Assembly: GCF_020524905.1 (NCBI RefSeq)
Contig: NZ_JAIVKI010000015.1
Coordinates: 1-64,000 of the forward strand
Direction: 5' to 3'
Source of the DNA: Microbulbifer variabilis
GTDB lineage: Bacteria > Pseudomonadota > Gammaproteobacteria > Pseudomonadales > Cellvibrionaceae
DNA: 64,000 nucleotides
Position numbers and translations under genes: made by a program. Under the pieces are notes generated by a model that was not told the DNA's origin, did not search any database, and saw only the letters and a list, made by a program, of their open reading frames with translations. This document shows positions 55,724 to 64,000 of this stretch, piece after piece (within the stretch, counting starts at the first letter, position 1; each line of letters begins with the position of its first letter).

Positions 55724-58700
55724 GTGGCTAAAAAAATCTATTTTCATATATCCCTAAATATATTGTTATGTTCATTGCTTTTGGCTCTGTCATCTTTTAC
55801 TCATGCCTGGGTGAGCAATTATGGGATCGATAAAAAAACAGTAAAAATAAACCAAACTTACAAGATATCCTTCCAGGGGCATGTTGGAAACTCCGGTAAT
55901 AGTTCATCTGGAAGCTCAAAATCATGCTCAGTTTACGAACGGAAAAATAACGGCTCCTGGAATCAGCCAAATGATCTTGATCCAGATCCTAATTGGACAT
56001 CGATTAAAGGTGTTAATAATGGGGATAATGTACTTTCTCTTAAGAAAAGTGGGGTTGGTGTTTATTATTACGTTATTTTATGCCATGAGATAGAATGGGA
56101 GCCCCAATACGCTGAAGAGTCAAGCTACAATTATAATGTGGGTTCGGTAAATGTAGTTAACCCAAAATCACCCACAAGCGTAAGTATCTCATCGGCAATT
56201 TCCCGTGATGGATCGCATAAGGTTTCCTGGAATGCAGGTACTGGTAGTAATTACTACAAATTGTATAAAAACTACAATAATGGGGGGTGGAGCAATATAT
56301 ATTCAGGTTCCCTCAGGTCCAAGGACTATAGTAATCTTACAAAAGGAAATTACAAATATCGGGTTTACGGCTGTAACAAAGCTAATGGTGTAGTCGTCTG
56401 CGGAACCTATAAAGACAGTGGCAATGCCGTCATTGATGTGTCACCGAAGTTTACGATAAACAATGTCACTGTTAACGAAGGTAGCGACGCTGTCTTTACC
56501 GTGACGAAATCCGAATCTACGGTGCTTTCCTATAGCGTAAATTATGCTACAAAAGAGAATAGTGCGAAAAGCACTGATGATTTTACCACTAAAAGTGGAA
56601 AGCTTACCTTTTCACCAACTCAGTCAAGTATTACGATTGCTGTGCCTACAAACATGGATAATCTATACGAGGGGACTGAGTCATTTTATATGGATCTGTC
56701 AAATGCGTCATTAGGCTCAAGTATAGGCGACTCACAAGGTGTTGCCACGCTAAAGAACATTGATGCTAAACCAAATATCTTCCTTAATAGCACAGTAGAT
56801 TTCGTTCAGGTAAATGAAGGCGATACGGCTAAGCTAATTATCAAGAGATCTGGGGCCCTGGGGGCAAGTAACTCCGTTAACTATGCTTTGATAGAGGGAA
56901 CAGCAAAAGAAAGTGAAGATTTTGAGCCCCTTTCAGGAGTGATTACTTTTGGCCCAAATGAGACGTCCAAGTCAATTTCAGTTAAGACCTTATCTGATCA
57001 AAAAATTGAGACTAATGAAACTTTATCTTTCGTAATTAGTAATCCAACAGGCCAGGCTGCACTTGGTAAGAATAAAGTTGATTTAAAGATAAATAATATA
57101 GCCGCTCAAGGTCAGCCCGAAACGCCATTAGACCCAATAGTGGCACCACTTCCCAGCTTGTCACCGCAAAATGTCGAAGTTGGCACTATCGAAGGCCAAA
57201 GCGCTGTTGACAATAACGGTAACGCCAGGTGGTCGGCTAATATCATAGTTCCGCGCGGAATTGGAGGGCTAACACCAGAAATTTCCCTAAACTATACCAA
57301 TAGTAATGTAAATGGGGTCCTGGGTGTTGGGTGGTCGCTTAGTGTGATATCCCATATAGCACGTTGCAGAAAATTTCTTGAAGAAGATGGCTATTTTCAA
57401 GAGGTTACCTTTACAAATAAAGATGCTATTTGCTACAACGGTGAAAGGCTAATACCTGTAACCAATTTAAACTTTGTGGATGGTTCTGAATATCGCTTGA
57501 AGTCTCATCCTAATGTGCGCGTGACTTATGATTCAAGTGGTTACTTTGAGCTTTATATAAAAGATAGAATGCTTACGTTTGGGAAGACAGATAATTCCAG
57601 AAAGAAAAATAAGTCTAACAACGTTACTTACCAATGGTATATTTCTGAGGAAAAAAATGCTTTTAATAATAAGATAGAATATGACTATCAAAATTTTCCC
57701 GGAAAGGAAGTGTTGGTAGATCAGATTGAGTACTCTGGCAATAAGGTAGTTTTTAATTACGATACACGTTCAGATAAATCAAAGCTGTATTTTCAGGGTA
57801 ACTCAACAATTTATGATAAACTGTTAACTGATATCACAGTAAAAAATCATAACAATAAATCGATAAATTCATATCACTTTGAATATAATAAAAGCCAAAC
57901 AACTGAAAGAAACCTTTTAACCACTATTCTTCGTTGCAACGGCAGTAAAGGTGGTCTTTGCCTAAAGCCTACATCATTCCAGTATGAGGATAAAATCCCT
58001 GTCGGCTTGGCTGATCAGGAGATTATAATTCCCCTTTCTAGCTTTATGAATGTTGGGAGTAACCAATCACCAAATTATTGTGATAGCCATGACCATTCAA
58101 CTGAAGTGCACTGCACAGGGAAAGATTTAGAGATATTCGACTCGAATGGTGATGGTAAACAAGAGATACTGGTGGTCAACAGCAAAAATACAACGTATCA
58201 GTATAAGAGTTTCAATATTAATGGTAATAGTTATACCGTTGGTCTGGTTAGTGGGCAGGGGCCAATGGGATATGAGTCAATCGAAGTTGGTAAGGATCGT
58301 GATGGACATTCTTTTTACCAAAAGATTTATTCTGCTGGAGCAACAACTAGAGACACAGATAATGATGGAAAAGATGAAGTCTATATGGGGTATGCTCCGA
58401 TCTATACCAAAACAACCCCATCCTTTTATGCTGACTATGACGGTGACGGGCTAATTGAGAGTAAGTCTGGGCGCGTCAGTGAGGTTCATCGATATGTAGA
58501 ACTTTATGATCAAACTTTCCCTGGCAGATCCAGCTGCATGGAACATATAAACGGTTATGATTTTGAGGCAGAAGGTGTTGTTGTTGATATTTTTGATTTT
58601 AATGGAGATGGGCTAATTGACCAGCTTTATCAGGTAACAGGGTACTGTGTTGTTGATTTTGATGGGGATGAGCAGCGTGGAGAACTCGGGAAAAAACTCT

Positions 58701-61700
58701 ATATCTTAAAGCAGATTTATAAAGATGATGGTGGCAGGGATATTGAGATAATTCCCCAGCCTGATTTGAATGCAGAGTACAGATATGCCCGTAGTGATAT
58801 TAATGGGGATGGATATATAGATAGTACAGGGTGCGGTACTGGTAATAACTTTACATCCTGCCTTAGTGATTTTCATTTGGAAGAAACGAAAGTTTCAAGA
58901 AAGTTAACTCAGCTAATTGATGTAAATGGGGATGGTCGGGCCGACAATGTGGAATATAACGAGGACAATGGCAATATTTATGCTCATCTATCAAACTATG
59001 GTGGTAGTGCGAAGAATACCATTATATTAGGTAGTGTTAACTGGCAGTCCATACCATGGAGGAACCCTCTCTATCACTGGGTAGACCTTGATGGAGACGG
59101 TTTCCCTGCATTGGTCTATTTCAATCAGGGAACTCATAAAATCCATATTAAGCCGGACGCTAACACCAATAATAAGCCTGCCGACTACATGTTAAAAATA
59201 GACAATGGCATGGGCCTGACCGCTGAATTTGAATATGAGTCTTTGGCATTTGGTGATATTTATAAAAAATATACGAATGGCCCAAGCCTAAATTGGGGTT
59301 CTGCGGTTATTGATGTGGAAGGCGTAGGTTACGTTGTTAGCAAATATAAAATCGATACATCAATAAACAGTAGTGGTAATAAATTAAGCAAAAATATAGA
59401 GTATTTTTATGAGGGGCTTCGTTATCAAGGAGGCGGACGCGGATCATTGGGGTTTGCTAAAATTGTTGAAACTGATACTAGTAACAACCACGAGATAACG
59501 ACACTTTACCGTCAAGATTACCCTTTTACAGGCCAGCTAAAAAAGCAAACGGTAACCGTTGAAAATGAGGCGGGTAAGAAACTTACTTTATCCACAAAAG
59601 AAGTTAAAGAATGGAAAACCCTGTCTTTCTTAAGCAACCGCTTCCACTTTGCAGTACCCAAAAAAATAGAAACTAAAAAATATGCCATAAACGGTAGCAA
59701 TGGCATTATTGGTACAACTTCAACACTACTAACTACACAGATTACCGATAAGACCTATGAAAAATCTGATAATAATTATGAGTTGCTCAAAAATTCCACT
59801 GTAACAACAACTGATCATATAGGTAATGGTGTTAATGTAGAATCTTCTAATTTTAGCTATGAGAGCGAAGATTCCAGTGGTTGGCACATTCAAAGGCCCA
59901 CAAAGATAAGCAATAGTTATATATTGACTTCAAATTCTGGGGATGATAATCGTAATCAAATTACTCATTATACTTATCATAATTTTGGACCTATAGAAAC
60001 CCAAGTTGATGGCAGTTTTTCCGATCCCGAAACCTATGCAAAGACAGTTTTTACTTATGATGCGTTTGGTAATATCCATCAAGTAACGAAATGCAGTAGC
60101 CATTACGCTTCTACTTGTGATGGCATAAATATGCCTAGTGACAGTGAATTGATGGATGATTCTCTATCCTTTAAACGTCGACAAGTAAAATATTATGACG
60201 ATCAAGGGCGCTATTTGACTTCCGAAGGGAATGGGGTATTTATAGATAAAGACTATACCAACTACAATGATCTAGGTTTGCCGGGAAAAATCACCATGGC
60301 AAATGGTTTGATCGAAGAAATATTTTATGATGATTTTGGTCGACCTTTCTTCAGGCGGTGGAATGATGGAAATTTTGAGAAGACGCTATTTAAAGAATGT
60401 GGTTCGAGCAATTGCCGATCTAATGCGAAATATCTTATTCAGGCATCTTCACCTCAATCACCAGAAACAATTAATTATTTCGGTATCAACGGAGAAATAG
60501 TTGGAAAAAGAACTAAAACCCTTAATAACAATTGGGCGGAAGTTGTTAGTTGCTATGATGTTCAAGGTCGACTGATAGAAGAAAGCCAACCTTATCTGGT
60601 AGGTTATGGGCAAGCTTATTTTGTAAATTATTACTATGATGACCTCGGTAGAAAATGGAAAGAAAAATCTGCCGATGGTACCGTTAAGTTAGTCAGCTGG
60701 TCAGGTTCCAAAGAAACCACGAGCGTTGAAAGTTATTCAATTGTCAGTCTGGAAAGCCCGATCAGTGATGCGTTAATTAACCAAGTTACGATCAAAGAAA
60801 AAAATGGCTTCGAACAAATAAGTTGGACAGAGAATGCAGACGGGAAAAAAACCAGTTATTTATATAATGCATTAGGTTTGCTTTCTATGGTAACAAACGT
60901 TGACGGCAGTGTAGTTGCCATAAAATACAACGATTATGGTAGAAAAACGGAGCTTAATGATCCAGATAAGGGGATAATTAAGTATACATACAACAGTATG
61001 AATGAGTTATCGAAGAGTATTTCTGAAGACAACATTTCTCAAAATTTCTATCGCGACGCTTTAGGTCGAAAAATTGGTGTGATCACTAGTTCAAATGCAG
61101 GTGATACTGTCATAGGCTTTATTTATGATGGTGTTGAACTCAAGGAAGAAAGTAGCTCTGAAGGTATAAGTCGTGAGTATTTTTATGATGGACTGGGTCG
61201 TTTACGCCAAGTAAAACATCTGGCTGATGGTAAAGAGTGGTCGACAAGTAAAACCTATGATGAATATGGTCGAGCCTTTCAGGAATTTGATGTATCCGGA
61301 GACTATCGCGGAATTCGCTACCATTATCAGAATGGTTATATAGCGCGAATTGAAGAGGCACAAAACATAGATCACTATTACTACACAGCTAACAGTATGG
61401 ATGCATTTGGTAATGTAACTGAATGGATACTGGGCAATGGACGTACCGGCACAGCTAAGTTTGATGAAAAAACCGGATTTGTGCAAAAAATAGAAAGCTA
61501 TAACGCACTTAATACTGCCCAGGAACAATTATATGAATACGATGGTTTAGGAAATTTAAGAGCACGACGAGATCGAAGTGATTCACGAAATGATGAGCTT
61601 CAGGAAGTTTTTGATTACGACAATCTAAACCGACTCACTGATATCGATCTTAATGGTGATTCCTCGGTAGCACTTACCTATCGTATTAACGGAAATATTG

Positions 61701-63247
61701 GTACAAAGTCAGATATAGCCAATAATGCTTCATATAACTATGGGGGTAAATATTCTAAATGTAGCACTAGCGCAGGGAAGCACGCAGTTTCGAGCATAGG
61801 GAATGTCTATGGCTACTGTTACGATAAACGTGGAAACCAGACCCATACTTATGAAGGTGGGAATAAAATACGGGAAATCTCTTATACAAATTACGATAAA
61901 CCCTCACGCATTTGGTCTGCAAACGGAGAAACTAAGTTTTTCTACGATAGCAGTTTCAGACGATTCAAAAGAGAAGATAGTGGTGGTGCAGGAAATAAGA
62001 CCGTTTACTATATTGATGGTGATGAGGTTGTTATTGGAGAAGGTGGGTCAACCAAATATAATCGCTATATTTCGGATGTGGCACTAGATATTGTTCAGTC
62101 TGGTGGTAGTCAGACAACACACTATTTCCATTCAGATCACATTGGGTCAATATCCGCTATTACCGATGCTAATGGAGCGTTAATAGAAAGGGTAAGCTTC
62201 GATCCTTTTGGCAAGCGCCGCAATCCAGTGACCTGGGAAGCCATCGAAGAATTGATGGAAAATTCAACTATTTTAAGTGTGCTGGAAATAACAGATAAGG
62301 GTTTCACTCAGCATGAACACGTTGATCATGCGAATATTATTCATATGGGTGGCCGCATTTATGATTTTGCAATTGGTCGCTTTGTACAGGCTGACCCGAT
62401 TGTACAGGCACCAGAAAATGGCCAAAGCTTAAATCGGTACAGTTACGTCTTTAATAATCCTCTCAGCTACACAGATCCAACGGGCTATGTGGCCAAGGCA
62501 AGTTGCCATCAAGCTGATCATAGGGGAGGAAATATGACATGTGTTTCTTCAGATGATTCAGGTGATCGAGAAAATAGTAGTACCACATCTATTGTGAAAA
62601 CCGAAACGCCTGAAAGTGTTAACACTAATTCAATCTCTGTCGATCCGGTGGCGCAATCACAGGGGCGGTTATCGGAAAACGCATTTACCAATGAGGGTGG
62701 TGGTGATAGTCTTGATAGAGGTGGGCAGAGTGATTCTTCAAATTCGACTGACAGTGACAGCGTATTTATGCTTGCAAGTAATGACAATGATGTTGTTATG
62801 CAAGCAGCCATATCCAGTGAGAAAAAGAAGGAAAACCTACGAGTAGGAAATGATTATGATTCCCTATTGGTCGATTACGGGCCTGAACCGTCTAACGAAA
62901 TTATAAGTTTAATGGCTGTAGAGCAATTATTTGGTGTAGATCCTGTTCCAATTGCTGTGCATGAAGAAAATTGGAGAGCCACGGTTCCCGGCATGTATGC
63001 TACTACTCGAGTAAATTCTATTTATCTATCTAAAACAAAAGAACACTTTTATCAGCACAGTTTTGTGGTCTTAGAGGAGTACTACCACGTTATTCGGCAG
63101 TGGAATACTAGAAGAATGACTGCGGCCAGTTATCTGTATGAAAGTGCAAAGAATGGCTATGAAAAAAATAAATATGAAATTGAAGCTAAAGGCTTTGCTA
63201 GAGAAAATTTAAATAGATACCAGCAGATAAAGGCGAGATATCAGTAA
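55724..63247 (+). CDS. Giant SpvB/Rhs-repeat polymorphic toxin with putative zincin tip
   Basis: 2507 residues from a GTG with GGGAG upstream. The order is: Sec signal peptide (NILLCSLLLALSSFTHA), an FN3-like region (about 145-240), two Calx-beta domains (about 240-456, each with VNEG near its start), an SpvB-like region (about 480-790, SANIIVPRGIGGLTPEISL), FG-GAP/VCBS repeats with DxNGDGxxD motifs (about 800-1160), YDxxGR-type Rhs repeats (about 1430-2220), and the Rhs core end GRFVQADPI ... NPLSYTDPTGY (about 2252). The tip (about 2253-2507) is variable; it has a low-complexity linker, then RVNSIYLSK, LEEYYHVIRQW and YEIEAKGFA, like a zinc-peptidase helix with EEYYH where HExxH is usual. 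A Rhs shell enclosing a toxic C-terminus is expected from TcB/TcC-like proteins. The signal peptide implies export by Sec, not T6SS. Confidence 0.93.
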   Translation: MAKKIYFHISLNILLCSLLLALSSFTHAWVSNYGIDKKTVKINQTYKISFQGHVGNSGNSSSGSSKSCSVYERKNNGSWNQPNDLDPDPNWTSIKGVNNGDNVLSLKKSGVGVYYYVILCHEIEWEPQYAEESSYNYNVGSVNVVNPKSPTSVSISSAISRDGSHKVSWNAGTGSNYYKLYKNYNNGGWSNIYSGSLRSKDYSNLTKGNYKYRVYGCNKANGVVVCGTYKDSGNAVIDVSPKFTINNVTVNEGSDAVFTVTKSESTVLSYSVNYATKENSAKSTDDFTTKSGKLTFSPTQSSITIAVPTNMDNLYEGTESFYMDLSNASLGSSIGDSQGVATLKNIDAKPNIFLNSTVDFVQVNEGDTAKLIIKRSGALGASNSVNYALIEGTAKESEDFEPLSGVITFGPNETSKSISVKTLSDQKIETNETLSFVISNPTGQAALGKNKVDLKINNIAAQGQPETPLDPIVAPLPSLSPQNVEVGTIEGQSAVDNNGNARWSANIIVPRGIGGLTPEISLNYTNSNVNGVLGVGWSLSVISHIARCRKFLEEDGYFQEVTFTNKDAICYNGERLIPVTNLNFVDGSEYRLKSHPNVRVTYDSSGYFELYIKDRMLTFGKTDNSRKKNKSNNVTYQWYISEEKNAFNNKIEYDYQNFPGKEVLVDQIEYSGNKVVFNYDTRSDKSKLYFQGNSTIYDKLLTDITVKNHNNKSINSYHFEYNKSQTTERNLLTTILRCNGSKGGLCLKPTSFQYEDKIPVGLADQEIIIPLSSFMNVGSNQSPNYCDSHDHSTEVHCTGKDLEIFDSNGDGKQEILVVNSKNTTYQYKSFNINGNSYTVGLVSGQGPMGYESIEVGKDRDGHSFYQKIYSAGATTRDTDNDGKDEVYMGYAPIYTKTTPSFYADYDGDGLIESKSGRVSEVHRYVELYDQTFPGRSSCMEHINGYDFEAEGVVVDIFDFNGDGLIDQLYQVTGYCVVDFDGDEQRGELGKKLYILKQIYKDDGGRDIEIIPQPDLNAEYRYARSDINGDGYIDSTGCGTGNNFTSCLSDFHLEETKVSRKLTQLIDVNGDGRADNVEYNEDNGNIYAHLSNYGGSAKNTIILGSVNWQSIPWRNPLYHWVDLDGDGFPALVYFNQGTHKIHIKPDANTNNKPADYMLKIDNGMGLTAEFEYESLAFGDIYKKYTNGPSLNWGSAVIDVEGVGYVVSKYKIDTSINSSGNKLSKNIEYFYEGLRYQGGGRGSLGFAKIVETDTSNNHEITTLYRQDYPFTGQLKKQTVTVENEAGKKLTLSTKEVKEWKTLSFLSNRFHFAVPKKIETKKYAINGSNGIIGTTSTLLTTQITDKTYEKSDNNYELLKNSTVTTTDHIGNGVNVESSNFSYESEDSSGWHIQRPTKISNSYILTSNSGDDNRNQITHYTYHNFGPIETQVDGSFSDPETYAKTVFTYDAFGNIHQVTKCSSHYASTCDGINMPSDSELMDDSLSFKRRQVKYYDDQGRYLTSEGNGVFIDKDYTNYNDLGLPGKITMANGLIEEIFYDDFGRPFFRRWNDGNFEKTLFKECGSSNCRSNAKYLIQASSPQSPETINYFGINGEIVGKRTKTLNNNWAEVVSCYDVQGRLIEESQPYLVGYGQAYFVNYYYDDLGRKWKEKSADGTVKLVSWSGSKETTSVESYSIVSLESPISDALINQVTIKEKNGFEQISWTENADGKKTSYLYNALGLLSMVTNVDGSVVAIKYNDYGRKTELNDPDKGIIKYTYNSMNELSKSISEDNISQNFYRDALGRKIGVITSSNAGDTVIGFIYDGVELKEESSSEGISREYFYDGLGRLRQVKHLADGKEWSTSKTYDEYGRAFQEFDVSGDYRGIRYHYQNGYIARIEEAQNIDHYYYTANSMDAFGNVTEWILGNGRTGTAKFDEKTGFVQKIESYNALNTAQEQLYEYDGLGNLRARRDRSDSRNDELQEVFDYDNLNRLTDIDLNGDSSVALTYRINGNIGTKSDIANNASYNYGGKYSKCSTSAGKHAVSSIGNVYGYCYDKRGNQTHTYEGGNKIREISYTNYDKPSRIWSANGETKFFYDSSFRRFKREDSGGAGNKTVYYIDGDEVVIGEGGSTKYNRYISDVALDIVQSGGSQTTHYFHSDHIGSISAITDANGALIERVSFDPFGKRRNPVTWEAIEELMENSTILSVLEITDKGFTQHEHVDHANIIHMGGRIYDFAIGRFVQADPIVQAPENGQSLNRYSYVFNNPLSYTDPTGYVAKASCHQADHRGGNMTCVSSDDSGDRENSSTTSIVKTETPESVNTNSISVDPVAQSQGRLSENAFTNEGGGDSLDRGGQSDSSNSTDSDSVFMLASNDNDVVMQAAISSEKKKENLRVGNDYDSLLVDYGPEPSNEIISLMAVEQLFGVDPVPIAVHEENWRATVPGMYATTRVNSIYLSKTKEHFYQHSFVVLEEYYHVIRQWNTRRMTAASYLYESAKNGYEKNKYEIEAKGFARENLNRYQQIKARYQ

Positions 63248-63603
63248 TGTATTTTATTAGATATGCTGTGGTTTTCGTATGGACGATACTTTACTTATGT
63301 GCCTCTGGGTGTATGTCTATTGGAGATAATCTGTTGGTGGTAAAAGGAGAAATAGAAGGGAAAAGTAAAGCTGACCTAAGCTGTGGTGTGTCCATAAATT
63401 TTGAAGATGAGGAGCTTGTTTTCTTTGATGTGTCAGATCGCTTCAATTTGGATTATACAATCGCCCCAGCCGAAAAGAGCTATCGTGTTGAGCTAAAATG
63501 CTTCGATAAAAACAAGGGCTATCAGGTCTATAAGAGTGCGGAATATCAGCTGGGTGGCACAGCTGAAAGTGTTGTTGATCTTGGGGTTATAACTATCGAA
63601 TAG
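63247..63603 (+). CDS. Candidate immunity lipoprotein
   Basis: 118 residues. The lipobox ASGC places the lipidated cysteine at residue 22 after a hydrophobic signal (YAVVFVWTILYLCASGC). The mature part looks all-beta (ISVNF-like strands; EELVFFDVSD, YRVELKCFDK). The start codon overlaps the toxin stop (TAATG), so translation is coupled. A small gene directly behind a variable Rhs tip is normally the cognate immunity gene, and an envelope lipoprotein suits a toxin acting outside the cytosol. The sequence itself matches no family I know. Confidence 0.82.
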   Translation: MYFIRYAVVFVWTILYLCASGCMSIGDNLLVVKGEIEGKSKADLSCGVSINFEDEELVFFDVSDRFNLDYTIAPAEKSYRVELKCFDKNKGYQVYKSAEYQLGGTAESVVDLGVITIE

Positions 63604-64000
63604 TTTGGGCAGAGTGGTGAAAATCCATCTGATGCCAATGGTCACGGCGTTAATATCCGTAGGTGTGCGTCAGAAGGAAAGTGTCACCCGGGCGATTTTA
63701 GCGATAAGGAAAAGGCTGGAATTCAGAGTCGCACCGACAACCTGACTACAGATTTAAGAAACGCTTCATATGGCTCAATTAATAGTTCTCTTAAGGCGTT
63801 GCATGAATCTGGGGTGCCGGCTCTTGCGAATGAATACGGACTAGAGTTCTGGGCTCTAATTGATGGAGATACTCACGAGATATATCGAGTCTCAACTGGT
63901 TTTGATAAAGGATTCGCCTATGGTTCAGGCGACTTAAGAAATCCCGGCGATATCATTTGGCATACTCATCCATCCGGAAAAGATGTTTGGGCTGGAGACT
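63604..64000 (+). pseudogene. Displaced Rhs toxin tip with JAB/MPN-like motif (runs off the window)
   Basis: Directly after the lipoprotein stop a frame stays open to the window end, about 132 codons, with no in-frame ATG early and no ribosome-binding site. It encodes HGVNIRRCASEGKCHPGDFS, YGLEFWALIDGD, IYRVSTGF and then DIIWHTHPSGKDVW. The HTHPSG loop after a hydrophobic strand is the metal-binding motif of JAB/MPN (RadC-like, deubiquitinase-fold) proteins, which occur as Rhs toxin tips. A start-less tip behind an intact toxin-immunity pair is typical of displaced Rhs C-termini kept as a cassette. The remaining JAMM Asp lies at or beyond the window edge. Confidence 0.65.

Noticed and set aside
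58146..58454. Small open frame inside the Rhs gene
   Set aside because: Out-of-frame shadow of the FG-GAP repeat region.

Overview
The window looks like chromosomal DNA of a free-living, Gram-negative, probably marine gammaproteobacterium. It has Sec signal peptides, lipoboxes, an outer-membrane barrel, a periplasmic-glucan synthase, Kup, PEP synthase and a laterally mobile N-type ATPase. A Cellvibrionales/Microbulbifer-like host is a guess from overall style, not a measurement. No rRNA, tRNA or CRISPR array was seen.

Region 1 (1-29.1 kb) is an ion, energy and osmotic-homeostasis block. A GAPDH gene sits 8 bases before a complete N-type F1Fo ATPase operon (atpD-C-Q-B-E-F-A-G). The operon has no atpR or atpH, and its b subunit carries a delta-like C-terminus. 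Next come a P1B-type metal ATPase fused to a hemerythrin domain, a divergent P2-type cation ATPase, a low-affinity iron permease-family protein, the K+ transporter Kup and PEP synthase on the minus strand. Divergent from these are a tandem UspA protein and a 2886-residue cyclic beta-1,2-glucan synthase. The gene content suggests a unit for surviving energy, metal and osmotic stress.

Region 2 (29.1-43.9 kb) is mixed metabolism. It holds a carboxymuconolactone-decarboxylase-like protein, a TonB-like membrane protein and a PcaB-like lyase. A four-gene iron cluster follows (TPR protein, cupredoxin, FTR1 permease, outer-membrane barrel). Then come a thermostable-hemolysin-family protein, an M35-like aspzincin, a urea transporter, an SDR-like protein, an FMN-binding glutamate synthase-family protein, and a LysR regulator divergent from an SDR gene whose start carries a 33-bp tandem duplication.

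Region 3 (43.9-55.6 kb) is a graveyard of broken and mobile genes between a few intact ones. The remnants include a frameshifted coiled-coil gene, an IS4-like transposase abutting a truncated YdeI-family gene, a truncated VOC gene, a possible integrase remnant, an IS66 remnant, a Zot-like (filamentous phage) remnant, a broken lysR, a resolvase C-terminus and an IS30 remnant. Apparently intact genes are two small secreted proteins (one apparently starting at ATA), a 602-residue secreted protein, an acyltransferase-3 and a ThDP enzyme.

Region 4 (55.6-64 kb) is a polymorphic-toxin locus. A Sec-exported 2507-residue protein has Calx-beta, SpvB, FG-GAP and Rhs segments and ends in a putative zincin toxin tip. 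A lipoprotein start overlaps its stop codon (TAATG) and is a candidate immunity protein. It is followed by an apparently start-less reading frame with a JAB/MPN-like HTHPSG motif that runs off the window, as expected for a displaced Rhs toxin tip.
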